This document shows, one piece after another, positions 25,445 to 34,383 of a DNA stretch of 64,000 nt. Source of the DNA: Effusibacillus lacus (GTDB lineage: Bacteria > Bacillota > Bacilli > Tumebacillales > Effusibacillaceae); the NCBI RefSeq assembly GCF_002335525.1, contig NZ_BDUF01000003.1, positions 1-64,000 of the forward strand, in the 5' to 3' direction. A program made the position numbers and the translations under genes. The notes under the pieces are model-generated. The model did not search any database. It was not told the DNA's origin and saw only the letters and a program-made list of their open reading frames with translations. How positions within the stretch are numbered: position 1 is the stretch's first letter; each line of letters begins with the position of its first letter.

Positions 25445-26485
25445 ATGGTGACGATTGAACGCGTAGTGAGGTCGGAACAAAAGGGCCGCGTCATCTACCA
25501 AGGAAATCTTATGTCACACCATGCGGATGCATTGTCAACCATTCCCCTGTACAACAACCCGGACGGGACAGGATATCAGCGACCATTTGACAGTGCCCGG
25601 GCTTTATCTTACGCAGAGTACCTGCAGCAGGACGACGCCTGTTTGACCCCGATCATTTTGAATGCGGATGGCAAATGGACGTTCGAACCTTATGACAATG
25701 CCTCACCTGATTTTGGGAGACTGGTCTGCCAAGGCCCCGCTCGAGTGATTGACGGACAACACAGGTTGGGGGGAATTGACAAGTATCACCGGCAACTGAA
25801 CAACAACCAGCCTTTGCCAGTGCCGTTCCTCGCATTTCATGTGTTGTATCCGGAAGAGGAAGTATCCATTTTTGACACGATCAACACCAATCAGGTGGGA
25901 CTTACCAAATCCCTGCTTGTCTATCTCAAGCGGGACAGGGAGGAATATGCCCGTATTGCCATCGACCTGGCGGAACGGTCCGACTCGCCCTTCTATAATC
26001 TGGTCGTGGTGGTTACAAAGAAAACAACGGATCGTCCCTTCACCCTTGATCATTTGAAGCGGGCAGTTGAGCTTATGATTCAGGGAACCCCTCTGGAAGA
26101 ATTGAGTCTGGAGAAAAAACGTCTTGCAATTATGGTCTACTTCCGCGAGATTGCCCGCGTGTTCGAGGAAGCCTGGAATTCCAAAACCGCCTTCAAATTG
26201 CGCAGCGTTATGGGCTTAATGAGCTGTGCCATGGTTGGCCGCAACATCCTGGAAGCAGCCTGGCACCCCGACAAGGAATGGATCGATGAAGGCGAAGTGA
26301 AGAAACTGGTGTGGAAGATGCATTCCTTCGATTGGTCGAGAACCGGCCAGATTCGCTACGCGTCGGGTATCCCCGGTCAGCGGTATGTATCCCAGGTACT
26401 GAACTACATGGTGTTTGGAGTGCCGGTGAAAGCAAGAGAACCCGTAGCCAGTCCGAAATTTACCATCGAAGATCAGGTAGGGTAA
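25445..26485 (+). CDS. DGQHR domain protein (DndB-like)
   Basis: A 346-residue protein with the hallmark VIDGQHRLGGI at about residues 101-111, followed by FDTINTNQVGLTKSL, the conserved layout of DGQHR/DndB proteins. DndB controls phosphorothioate DNA modification and relatives serve related DNA-modification loci. Here no dndC, dndD, dndE or 7-deazaguanine genes are near; the neighbours are a LysM-3D protein and nnr. The role is therefore open: an orphan regulator, a phage-defence remnant or another ParB-like activity. AAAGGAG lies 8 bases before the ATG. Confidence 0.78.
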   Translation: MVTIERVVRSEQKGRVIYQGNLMSHHADALSTIPLYNNPDGTGYQRPFDSARALSYAEYLQQDDACLTPIILNADGKWTFEPYDNASPDFGRLVCQGPARVIDGQHRLGGIDKYHRQLNNNQPLPVPFLAFHVLYPEEEVSIFDTINTNQVGLTKSLLVYLKRDREEYARIAIDLAERSDSPFYNLVVVVTKKTTDRPFTLDHLKRAVELMIQGTPLEELSLEKKRLAIMVYFREIARVFEEAWNSKTAFKLRSVMGLMSCAMVGRNILEAAWHPDKEWIDEGEVKKLVWKMHSFDWSRTGQIRYASGIPGQRYVSQVLNYMVFGVPVKAREPVASPKFTIEDQVG

Positions 26486-26499
26486 CCACCAGCCTGTTT

Positions 26500-28017
26500 T
26501 CACAATGCATCAATGATATCACTGGCGATGAGGGCGTTCATGCCCCGGCGGGAGGCCGCCTGGTCACCTGCCTGCCCGTGCAGATAGACTCCCGCACAGG
26601 CAGCTTGTGTCGCATTATACCCTTGGGCCAGCAGGCTGCCAATCATACCGGTCAGCACGTCACCGGCCCCGCCGGTGGCCATGCCCGGATTGCCTGTAGT
26701 ATTAATGTAAGCCGCTCCTTCGGGAGTGGCTATTACCGTTTGGGCTCCTTTCAGAACCAGGGTCACCTGATGAGCTTCAGCGAATTGCCGGGCCGCCTCA
26801 ATCCGGTTCGCCTGCACTTCGCGAACCGGCACGTTCAGAAGCCTGGCCATTTCCCCGGGATGCGGTGTCAAGACAGTGGGCGCTTTGCGGACGGGCCAAC
26901 GGTTAATAACGCCCGCCAGCATGTTCAATGCATCCGCATCCAGAACCAGCGGACACTCCGCCCCTTCCCAAAGGGTTTGAAGCCACTGCGCCCCTTTTTC
27001 AAACTGCCCGAGTCCGGGACCGACGGCCACTGCATCTTTTCCATCCGCAAGGGAGAGCAGCGCCTCCGGAACAACGGAGCCCCATTGTCCCGTCCCGGCA
27101 TCGGGCAACCCTGACAGCATCACTTCCGGCAAATGGCCAGTCAATGGTCCCATTAAACTGTCGGGAACTGCCCATGTAACAAGGCCACAACCGGTGCGAA
27201 GCGCTGCTTTCGAGCAAAGCAGCCCGGCCCCTGTCATTCGCCGTGAACCTGCCGCAACCAACAGATGGCCGTATGTGCCTTTGTGCGTATCCTTATTCCT
27301 CGGAAGCGTCGGGTCCACCCCCAGACGCTCCTTCAGTGTGCCTTCGGTGATCAGAAATGTCCGAACCCCCAGTCTGTCCGCAAATTCGGGGCGAATTCCA
27401 ATTGCCGCAACTGTAGTCTCCCCCGCCGCCCCGGTTCCCGGGTACTGGACAAGTCCCCTTTTCATAAATGCAATGGTAACAGTCCGTACAGCTCGGATAC
27501 AGGGATCGCCAACTGCACCCGTGTCAGCATCCAAACCGCTTGGGATGTCAATGGAGAGGATTGGCAGTCCGCTTGCATTCGCTTCGTTGATGAGTGAAGC
27601 GTAAGGCTCTTTGGGAGCTCCTTTCGTCCCCGTTCCCAACAGACCGTCAATAACCCCGTCATAGGAACGCCAGTCCAATGTGTTTGGCTGATACTTCGTA
27701 ACAGAGATTCCCAGCTTCTGCAGAATGTCCCGTTGAATCGCTGCGTCTCCCGTCAAGAATTGGGGGGACTCGGCATAAACGACGTGAACATGGTGGCCCC
27801 ATTCTGAGAGGTGCCGGGCGACGGCGGCCGCATCTCCCCCATTGTTCCCTTTTCCCGCAAGAATCAGCCAGTTCTTCAACTGCCCTTGAGCATGGGCGTG
27901 CGCCTCCTTTGCCACCGCCTGTGCCGCATTCTCCATCAACACAATCGAGGGGATGCCAATGGTTTCGATCGTATACCGGTCAAGCTCGCGCATTTCGCGG
28001 GAAGTCACGACATGCAT
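26500..28017 (-). CDS. nnr: Bifunctional NAD(P)H-hydrate repair enzyme
   Basis: Repairs hydrated NADH and NADPH. The N-terminal epimerase domain (about 1-215) shows MENAAQAVA, AGKGNNGGDAAAVARHL and SIDIPSGLDADTG. The C-terminal ADP-dependent dehydratase domain (about 225-505) has KGTYGHLLVAAGS, AVGPGLG, LDADALN, LTPHPGEMARL and GNPGMATGGAGDVLTG. The length (505) is typical of the fused form. The ATG at 28017 follows GAAGGTG. It converges with the DGQHR gene, 14 bp apart. Confidence 0.95.
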   Translation of the reverse strand: MHVVTSREMRELDRYTIETIGIPSIVLMENAAQAVAKEAHAHAQGQLKNWLILAGKGNNGGDAAAVARHLSEWGHHVHVVYAESPQFLTGDAAIQRDILQKLGISVTKYQPNTLDWRSYDGVIDGLLGTGTKGAPKEPYASLINEANASGLPILSIDIPSGLDADTGAVGDPCIRAVRTVTIAFMKRGLVQYPGTGAAGETTVAAIGIRPEFADRLGVRTFLITEGTLKERLGVDPTLPRNKDTHKGTYGHLLVAAGSRRMTGAGLLCSKAALRTGCGLVTWAVPDSLMGPLTGHLPEVMLSGLPDAGTGQWGSVVPEALLSLADGKDAVAVGPGLGQFEKGAQWLQTLWEGAECPLVLDADALNMLAGVINRWPVRKAPTVLTPHPGEMARLLNVPVREVQANRIEAARQFAEAHQVTLVLKGAQTVIATPEGAAYINTTGNPGMATGGAGDVLTGMIGSLLAQGYNATQAACAGVYLHGQAGDQAASRRGMNALIASDIIDAL

Positions 28018-28061
28018 AGTTTCACCTTCAACCTTCAAATTCTCTTTATTAAAATTTCTCT

Positions 28062-29177
28062 TTATTGAAATGGCTCGGGCAGCCAGTTTCTGCTGATGAT
28101 GGTTTTGCCTGTTGAATTCAGGGTTGCCGGGTCATAACTGAAACCTCCATGCTGTTTGGCAAGACTGATCAGTTCAAGTACCTCCCGGCCCGCATCGAAG
28201 CAGACAGGGCGGCTTTCCTCGTCGGCCACCACCCACGCCCCTTTGCCGCTGTCCATGATCCGTTTCAGGGCAGGGCTGTTTTTTGCATAAATTTCCATTC
28301 CAAAGATCGGTTTTTCCCCCGACTGCGCTTCCAGACCGCGGCTTACCAGATACAGAATCGACTTGCTGTAATAGGGGACGGAGGCATCCGATCTTTCCAG
28401 CTTATCACTTAAAGTATATAGGAAAAAACGTTTCAATAGGTAATGGTCAACGGCCCGTACATAGGCATCTTCAAATTGCTGCACCGTACAGGCTGGCGCA
28501 TACAATGTGCAGGTGATTCCCTTGAGATAAGGATAGAAGTCCCCTTTTCCTTCCAGCAGCTGTTTCAAAAAGGTGTACAACACAATGGATCCGGCACTGT
28601 GGCCCACCAGGTGGATCTCCGCGTGCAGACCCGCTTTTTTCAATGCTTTTGAAAGCAGAAGCACAAAGTGCCAGCCGCCACCATGACTGGCAAACACTTG
28701 CATCCCCCTGCGTTTCATGGCTTCCCATGGTCCCGGGAATAACTTTGCCGCTTCTTCAATCAGTTCATCCACAATCGTGTCCACGACTTTATCCATGACC
28801 GCCATCTGCCGGAAATTTTCCGCCACCGACCTTTGCAGATGGTCTTCCAAAGCTTGTTGAAGGGATGACTCCCATATGAAAAAAACGGGATAGATGCCAT
28901 TGGCAAGAAACGTCCGATACCGTTCCCGAATCCCTTCCCACGCCACCGTTTCCGGGACCAGCCCTCCGTGACAGTAAAACATGAGCCGGTGAGGCGCAGG
29001 CCTTTGCCGAAAGAAAGCAACAATGTTCTGAACCATGCGTTTCAACTGTCCCTCCGAACTCTGAAAAATTCCCGTCTTCGACAGTTGTCCGTCCGCTTCC
29101 GTATTTACAATAAAGTTGGCCAAATCCTCAGGAACATGAATCTGGTTCTTGCTCCTCCTGCCGCCAAGCCATCTCAT
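28062..29177 (-). CDS. Alpha/beta-hydrolase-like protein
   Basis: A 371-residue protein with a lipase-type nucleophile elbow VGHSAGSIVLY near residue 196, preceded by FYCHGGLVPE as a likely oxyanion-hole strand and ASHGGGW. No signal peptide is seen, so it is probably cytoplasmic. The substrate is not predictable. GGGAGGGG precedes the ATG. It lies 44 bp upstream of nnr on the same strand. Confidence 0.72.
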   Translation of the reverse strand: MRWLGGRRSKNQIHVPEDLANFIVNTEADGQLSKTGIFQSSEGQLKRMVQNIVAFFRQRPAPHRLMFYCHGGLVPETVAWEGIRERYRTFLANGIYPVFFIWESSLQQALEDHLQRSVAENFRQMAVMDKVVDTIVDELIEEAAKLFPGPWEAMKRRGMQVFASHGGGWHFVLLLSKALKKAGLHAEIHLVGHSAGSIVLYTFLKQLLEGKGDFYPYLKGITCTLYAPACTVQQFEDAYVRAVDHYLLKRFFLYTLSDKLERSDASVPYYSKSILYLVSRGLEAQSGEKPIFGMEIYAKNSPALKRIMDSGKGAWVVADEESRPVCFDAGREVLELISLAKQHGGFSYDPATLNSTGKTIISRNWLPEPFQ

Positions 29178-29220
29178 GCCGATCCCCTCCCTGACAACAT
29201 TTTATTCTTTCAAGGTAAAA

Positions 29221-29261
29221 AAAAGAAAACCCCCGACCATGAACTTGTCATGCATCGGGGG
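29221..29261 (-). terminator. Rho-independent terminator of the S1-domain gene
   Basis: CCCCCGA/TCGGGGG with an inner CATGA/TCATG pairing and a T-rich tail on the minus strand. Confidence 0.92.
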
Positions 29262-29281
29262 ATTCCGATCTCAAACTTTTG

Positions 29282-29671
29282 CTACCGGTTTAATTTTTTG
29301 TTTAAAGCCGCCAGGTTCTCTTCGCTGTGTTTCAACCACTTTTTCATCTGATCCTCAAACGAGTTGAATCCCGGTTGTTTCCCCGTTTGTTTCTGCGGCC
29401 GGCGCCCCGTTCTTTCTGCTGCCGGCTTTGGTGTTGCTTCTTTGATCGACAACGAAATTTTGCCGGTATCCGGGTCAATCGATACCACCTTTACTTTTAC
29501 AGTCTCGCCCACTTTAATGTGCTCATTGATGTCTTTCACATACGAATGGGACACTTGCGAGATATGGACCAGTCCCTGCCGGTTTTCGTCCACTTGTACG
29601 AAAACGCCAAAAGGTTTGACTGATACCACGCTACCCTCAATGATACTTCCTGGTTCAATTGCTGCTGGCAT
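29282..29671 (-). CDS. S1 RNA-binding domain protein (general stress protein 13 type)
   Basis: A 129-residue RNA-binding protein. The S1 domain occupies residues ~7-78 (GSIIEGSVVSVKPFGVFVQV, GLVHISQVS, GKISLSIKEA). The rest is a basic linker and a helical tail, as in Bacillus YugI/GSP13, which associates with ribosomes. GGAGTGT precedes the ATG. It is monocistronic, between two terminators. Confidence 0.9.
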   Translation of the reverse strand: MPAAIEPGSIIEGSVVSVKPFGVFVQVDENRQGLVHISQVSHSYVKDINEHIKVGETVKVKVVSIDPDTGKISLSIKEATPKPAAERTGRRPQKQTGKQPGFNSFEDQMKKWLKHSEENLAALNKKLNR

Positions 29672-29728
29672 TCAAACACTCCTCAACCATTGTTCTCAAA
29701 CATAACAGACTTCTATAGTGTACCCGAA

Positions 29729-29766
29729 AAAACCCATGATCTCCACAAAAGAAGATCATGGGTTTT
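29729..29766. terminator. Strong bidirectional terminator
   Basis: A perfect 14-bp stem AAAACCCATGATCT/AGATCATGGGTTTT. On the minus strand it closes the ccoG-cytochrome-CcoN operon 5 bp after the small membrane gene. Confidence 0.92.
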
Positions 29767-29771
29767 CCTGG

Positions 29772-29903
29772 TTATTCCGTTTTCTTGCGAAACGCGAAAA
29801 TGCCGATCAGGATGAAAGCGGTGATGATAATTCCCCATTCCAGGTAAACAGAGTATTGCGAAACTGCCTCATCAATGCCTCCCCAATGCGCAAACTTACG
29901 CAT
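29772..29903 (-). CDS. 43-residue single-helix membrane protein of the CcoN-like operon
   Basis: A very small gene: MRKFAHWGGIDEAVSQYSV, one hydrophobic helix (WGIIITAFILIGIFAF), then RKKTE. GGAGG lies 6 bases before the ATG, and its start overlaps the end of the CcoN-like gene by 8 bp, so the two are translationally coupled. It resembles CcoQ/FixQ-like accessory subunits in size, topology and basic tail. The terminator 5 bp later shows it is the last gene of the operon. Assignment as an oxidase subunit is an inference. Confidence 0.75.
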   Translation of the reverse strand: MRKFAHWGGIDEAVSQYSVYLEWGIIITAFILIGIFAFRKKTE

Positions 29904-31269
29904 TTCTTGCCTCCGTCAGGTCCACTGGCTGCAAGCGAGCCACTTTGATTACTTTGGACATGTTTAGCGCGAACACGATTGTGGCAAGAACAGTTATGCC
30001 CCCTGCCCATCCGCGCATGACCAGGTACGGCCGGATTGCTTCCCGGATGCTGTAGAAATTCTCCCCTTCCATGGAGCCCTGCACCAATCCTGCAATGGTG
30101 AGCGGAACAAACATGCCGAGGAAGCCAATCATGACAAGCCAGAAATGGAGGTTTGCCATCTTGGCGTTATAACAATCTTTGCCCCAGTACGACTGTACCA
30201 GCCAGTAGACGAATCCGAAGCAGCCGAAAGAGATGAATCCTAGCAGCGCCAGGTGAGCGTGACCCACTACCCACTGGGAAGCGTGCGTGAAATCGTTGAT
30301 GACGCGAATGGACTGGGCAGAGCCCTGCAAACAGTTCATCACATAGAAAATCATTGTGGCGATGATGAATTTGCCGGGAACGCCAATCGGTTTCTTGCTG
30401 TTGCGGATGCTTACCGTAATAATGTAGAACCAGATGAATGTCGGGATCAACATGCCGACGCTGGTCCACTCGCCGGCGGTCTTCCAGAACTCGTTTACCG
30501 GAGCTTCTTTATAAAGCAGGTGGTGAAGAACGGACGGCGGAATAAAGAACGCCACACACCAGAAATGGATCTTGCTCAATATTTCCGGATAAGGCTGATT
30601 CTTGCCTTCGAGTCCGGTCATCTTCGGTACGATATAGTAGAAAATCCCTTGCAGCCCGAACATGAACCAGCCGTTGACTTCATTGTGCGCAAAGCTCCAG
30701 ATCGACAGATTGTCGCGGACACCGGTCCAGGGAATCAGGTTCGACCAGACAAAGGTCAGTCCCAGATACAGAATCGACAGGACCATAAAGTTCAGAGCCG
30801 GTGAAAAATGGGGAATATCCCCTTTAAAAACGGTCATGATAATATTTGCAAAGAAGATGACCCAGATGACAACTACCGCCAGATCGATGGGAAGAATCGG
30901 TTCCATGTATTCCTTGCCTGTGGTCATGCCCATTAACAGGGTCACAGCCACCAGTGCAATTCCCACATGCATCAGCCAGTAATGCAGATTGCCCAATTTC
31001 TGACTGTACAAATCCCGTTTCACGATTCGAGGGATAATGTGATACATCCCTCCCATCAGGGCCATGGACAACCAACCGAAGATTATGACCTGCAGGTGGA
31101 TTCCCCGCAATGCCACAAAGTTAAGCGCCTTCGGCACAGAATCGGGTGACACCAACGCAATGCTCATGATGATACCGGCCAACGCTACCACGATCAGATA
31201 GAAAGCGCTGGTCAGCAGAAATTTTTTCGCAACATTGTCCGCATGGGTATAGCGGATCACGTTTTCCAT
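29896..31269 (-). CDS. CcoN/NorB-like haem-copper oxidase subunit I
   Basis: Membrane catalytic subunit of 457 residues with about twelve helices. Haem and CuB/FeB ligands are visible: RGIHLQVIIFGW, FAHNEVNGWF, the His-His pair in PPSVLHHLLY and VVGHAHLALLGF. The pattern is closest to cbb3 subunit I, but the partner is a single small cytochrome c rather than CcoO and CcoP, and Glu follows HN in helix VI, so an NO reductase derived from the C family is also possible. The ATG at 31269 follows AAAGGCGGGG. Confidence 0.85.
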   Translation of the reverse strand: MENVIRYTHADNVAKKFLLTSAFYLIVVALAGIIMSIALVSPDSVPKALNFVALRGIHLQVIIFGWLSMALMGGMYHIIPRIVKRDLYSQKLGNLHYWLMHVGIALVAVTLLMGMTTGKEYMEPILPIDLAVVVIWVIFFANIIMTVFKGDIPHFSPALNFMVLSILYLGLTFVWSNLIPWTGVRDNLSIWSFAHNEVNGWFMFGLQGIFYYIVPKMTGLEGKNQPYPEILSKIHFWCVAFFIPPSVLHHLLYKEAPVNEFWKTAGEWTSVGMLIPTFIWFYIITVSIRNSKKPIGVPGKFIIATMIFYVMNCLQGSAQSIRVINDFTHASQWVVGHAHLALLGFISFGCFGFVYWLVQSYWGKDCYNAKMANLHFWLVMIGFLGMFVPLTIAGLVQGSMEGENFYSIREAIRPYLVMRGWAGGITVLATIVFALNMSKVIKVARLQPVDLTEARNA

Positions 31270-31304
31270 AACATCCCCGCCTTTCTTGAATTCATATGCA
31301 AAAT

Positions 31305-31685
31305 CTACCGTTTTTCCTGCACTTTCATCTCGCTCAGCCACTTGGCCAGGGTTTTGATTTCCTCATCTTTCAGTTTTCCTTCATAGGCAGGCATGATGGC
31401 CGTGCCCTTGCGGATGAACATCTCAATGGCCTGTTCATTCAAACGCAGGCCGACACTGTCAAACGTCGGTCCCGTAACTTGCCCTTGCTGTCCCCGGTAA
31501 CTGTGGCAGGAGTAGCAGCCTGCCGTTTGGAACAGCACATGGCCCTTCTTTTCAATTTCCGAATTGCCCCAGAACGGTGCCCCGTGATTTTCCGGGAGTC
31601 CGGCATCAACGGTTGTGAAAGCGGTTACAAAGAACAAGAGCAGAAACAACACACCGCCGCCGACGTAAATCAGAAAATTCTTCAT
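31305..31685 (-). CDS. Membrane-anchored monohaem cytochrome c
   Basis: A 126-residue protein with an N-terminal membrane helix (residues ~5-25) and one class I cytochrome domain. The haem site is GCYSCHSYRG at about residues 56-65 and the axial Met is in AIMPAYEG. It is the electron-entry subunit for the adjacent CcoN-like protein, in the position of NorC or CcoO, though shorter than CcoO. The intergenic gap is 35 bp. Confidence 0.88.
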   Translation of the reverse strand: MKNFLIYVGGGVLFLLLFFVTAFTTVDAGLPENHGAPFWGNSEIEKKGHVLFQTAGCYSCHSYRGQQGQVTGPTFDSVGLRLNEQAIEMFIRKGTAIMPAYEGKLKDEEIKTLAKWLSEMKVQEKR

Positions 31686-31715
31686 GTCACATAGACCTCC
31701 TTTTTATGCTGGTTG

Positions 31716-32987
31716 TTATTGGTTTACGTAGAACACGCTTTTTGTCTTTTCCAGTTCCCTCCCTTCCTCATCCAGAAGACGGATCAAAATCATCCGGCGT
31801 CCGCTGTCTGCCGCAGTTTCCGGAGATTGAACGGTCACTTTTTCCTCGTGCCGGTTGATGGGTCCCACCAAAAATTTGCTCGGAGTGATTGGATATGGCA
31901 TGGGACCTGTTTGATCCATCGATTCCACAATCAGGGTGAATTCCTGGTATTCCTTGGTCCGGTTTGTAATTTTGATGTTATATTCATTAACCGGATTTCC
32001 CGAAGCTGTTGAGCCGGAAGCAGCCGCCACCGCGCCCGGGTTCAACGGTGTGACTGACAGTTCCACGCCGTTGTCTGTTGCGATTCCGTAAGCCATAACC
32101 AGCGCCAATGAGGCACATATCCCGGCAAAAATGCCTGACATGCCGTCAAATAGCCGGGTGGACGGTTTGTCTTTTTCGATGGGAGTAAAGTTCATGGATA
32201 ACGAATTGACGGAGCCCTTTGCAACACCCTTGGCCGCCAGCTTCTCCGCTTTCACCCCGCAGGCCACCACACATTCCATGCAGCTGATGCAGGAATCCGT
32301 CCTGGTGAGCTGCCTCGGCGCCAGTTTCATCGGACATGCCTTCTCGCACAGTCTGCAGTCTATGCACTGGTCGGGATCAAAGGTAATTCGCAGCGCATTG
32401 TTTTTTTGTGCCCACTTCTGCAGCATCCCGTAAGGGCAAATCGAATGGCAGAAACTGTGGCGGATCACCAGCAGATCAAGCAAACCGAATACGCTGAATT
32501 TGATCCCCAGGACCCAGAACCAAACCGGCGCCCCTTTTGTCAACCAGCCCCACATGGTTGAGGGAGCGACAAAATAGGAGACAAGCATCGCGTAAAACGC
32601 CCACATGACAGGGATTACCACCAGGAAACGAAACAGGAGATTGGTGAGCAGTTTGGCTTTCTTTCCCGTGATTTTTTCTTTTTTGAACTTGTTGATGACG
32701 TTTACCAGAGTCCCGCCAAACTCCGACCAGGTGGTTTGAAAGCAGAGCCAGCCGCAGAACAGCCTCCCGAAGCTCCTGGCAAACATGGCAAGCATTACCA
32801 CGCTGAGGGCAAAGGCAACCACCACAAGATAAAGCTGGTTGACAAAGAAGTACTGCCGGAACAACACAAAGTACCCTTCCCCAAGATCCATGCGAAACAG
32901 GTCAAAGACGGGTATCAGCACCAATGCGATCAGAAACAGGACCTGTGTGCATCTTCTCAATCGACGGGTCATCATACTTTTGTACAT
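31716..32987 (-). CDS. ccoG: CcoG/FixG-type polyferredoxin
   Basis: A 423-residue membrane iron-sulfur protein involved in cbb3 oxidase assembly (copper handling) in known systems. Several N-terminal helices carry the NapH/MauN-like motif CGWLCFQTTWSE. Two 4Fe-4S clusters follow in CIDCRLCEKACPMKL and CISCMECVVAC, then one helix and a C-terminal Ig-like FixG domain (about 315-423). The ATG at 32987 with GGAGGGG upstream was chosen over a longer frame. It is the first gene of the Fnr-box operon. Confidence 0.88.
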   Translation of the reverse strand: MYKSMMTRRLRRCTQVLFLIALVLIPVFDLFRMDLGEGYFVLFRQYFFVNQLYLVVVAFALSVVMLAMFARSFGRLFCGWLCFQTTWSEFGGTLVNVINKFKKEKITGKKAKLLTNLLFRFLVVIPVMWAFYAMLVSYFVAPSTMWGWLTKGAPVWFWVLGIKFSVFGLLDLLVIRHSFCHSICPYGMLQKWAQKNNALRITFDPDQCIDCRLCEKACPMKLAPRQLTRTDSCISCMECVVACGVKAEKLAAKGVAKGSVNSLSMNFTPIEKDKPSTRLFDGMSGIFAGICASLALVMAYGIATDNGVELSVTPLNPGAVAAASGSTASGNPVNEYNIKITNRTKEYQEFTLIVESMDQTGPMPYPITPSKFLVGPINRHEEKVTVQSPETAADSGRRMILIRLLDEEGRELEKTKSVFYVNQ

Positions 32988-33068
32988 GGTCAGTCCCCTC
33001 CGCAACCAGATTTCGCTTGCCCTTTCCCTGTATCGTAGTTGGCAACCATTGTTAGAGTTGTTGAGTTT

Positions 33069-33111
33069 ATAATAAAAAGGGGCTTGTGGCCCAAGTGTGA
33101 CGTAAGTCACT
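33069..33111 (-). promoter_or_regulatory. Fnr-type box and -10 element of the ccoG operon
   Basis: TGTGA-CGTAAG-TCACT at 33096-33111 matches the Bacillus Fnr consensus TGTGA-N6-TCACA except at the last base. On the minus strand a TATTAT -10 box lies at 33074-33069. With a start near 33062 the box is centred at -41.5, the standard place for class II activation. This predicts induction at low oxygen. Confidence 0.7.
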
Positions 33112-33173
33112 CAATTCTCATCGTTCATAAAACGATCACACCGATTGGAATGAAACCGATCAGTCGATTACTC

Positions 33174-33204
33174 CAAAAAAAGAAACGCACCTTTCGGTGC
33201 GTTT
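33174..33204 (-). terminator. Rho-independent terminator of galE
   Basis: AAACGCACC-GAAA-GGTGCGTTT followed by a C and seven T on the minus strand. Confidence 0.92.
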
Positions 33205-33227
33205 ATTCTAAATTTGAAATAAGTTCA

Positions 33228-34220
33228 TCATATATGGCTGCGGTAGCCAGCCGGATGGTTCCTATGCCAATTCCACGCGCTTTCGATTATTTGTTCCAGA
33301 CTGTCATACTTCGGTTTCCAGCCCAGTTCGGACTTCGCCTTGCCGGAAGAGGCCACCAGGACAGCGGGATCTCCCGCCCGGCGCGGGCCCATCTGTGCCG
33401 GGATGGGGTGGCCCGTGATCCGGCGAGCCGTTTCAATGACCTGTTTGACCGAGAAACCGGTTCCGTTCCCCAAGTTGTAGATGCCGCTTTCGTTGGTCTC
33501 CCTTAACCGCTTCAAGGCAAGCCAATGGGCGTTGGCCAAATCCATGACATGAATGTAATCCCGGATACAAGTTCCGTCCTCGGTCGGATAGTCATCGCCA
33601 AAAATCGAAACATGTTCCCGCTGCCCGAGTGCAACTTGCAGGATAATGGGAATCAGATGCGTTTCCGGATCGTGATCCTCCCCGATTCGTCCGTCCGGAT
33701 GGGCGCCCGCCGCATTGAAATACCGCAGGGAAACGGATTTGGTCCCATATGCCTGTTCACACCATTTCAGCATTTTCTCAATCGCCAGTTTGGTCTCGCC
33801 ATAGGGATTGGTAGGTTCTGTCGGGTCTGTCTCCCGGATCGGGATCCGCTTGGGTTCCCCGTAGGTGGCCGCCGTTGAGGAGAACACGATTCTTTTCACG
33901 TTGTGTTCCTTCATCTTCGACAGCAATCTTTGTGCCGCCACCACATTGTTGTCGTAGTATTTCAAGGGATCCTGCACACTCTCGCCAACCAGGGAATCAG
34001 CCGCAAAATGCACCACCGCGTCAATGTCATGGCGCGTAAAGATCTGATCCAGCAGTTGCGGATCGCGAATGTCCCCCTGATAAAATGTATCGGCCAGCAC
34101 TGCGCCGGAATGCCCTTTTTGCAAATTGTCCAATACGATTACATCCTCACCCGAGGCCAGCAACTCCGCCACTGTGTGGCTGCCGATATACCCAGCTCCC
34201 CCCGTAACCAAAACTGACAT
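33228..34220 (-). CDS. galE: UDP-glucose 4-epimerase
   Basis: Interconverts UDP-glucose and UDP-galactose with bound NAD. The 330-residue SDR-extended protein starts MSVLVTGGAGYIGSHTVAEL, has the catalytic Ser in FSSTAATYG and the motif NPYGETK, and ends with typical LGWKPKYDSLEQII. The ATG at 34220 follows AAGGAGG. Its first 96 bp are duplicated at 35771-35866, forming the head of a chimeric gene. Confidence 0.95.
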   Translation of the reverse strand: MSVLVTGGAGYIGSHTVAELLASGEDVIVLDNLQKGHSGAVLADTFYQGDIRDPQLLDQIFTRHDIDAVVHFAADSLVGESVQDPLKYYDNNVVAAQRLLSKMKEHNVKRIVFSSTAATYGEPKRIPIRETDPTEPTNPYGETKLAIEKMLKWCEQAYGTKSVSLRYFNAAGAHPDGRIGEDHDPETHLIPIILQVALGQREHVSIFGDDYPTEDGTCIRDYIHVMDLANAHWLALKRLRETNESGIYNLGNGTGFSVKQVIETARRITGHPIPAQMGPRRAGDPAVLVASSGKAKSELGWKPKYDSLEQIIESAWNWHRNHPAGYRSHI

Positions 34221-34348
34221 GCACAGACCTCCTTGACAGGTAACAGCATTCAAATACGTCCATTTCTTCTTTGAGTATATCTTCCCTGCAATTGCCGGAC
34301 AACCACCGGAGTGTTTGGTGTGTTTGGAAGTGAACAGACTGAAAAGTT

Positions 34349-34357
34349 TGATATAAT
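34349..34357 (+). promoter_or_regulatory. Extended -10 promoter of the Uma2 gene
   Basis: TGATATAAT is a consensus extended -10 element; a clear -35 box at normal spacing is missing, as is common for this type. Confidence 0.6.
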
Positions 34358-34383
34358 GAAGGTACGAAAGGAGGTAATGAAAA

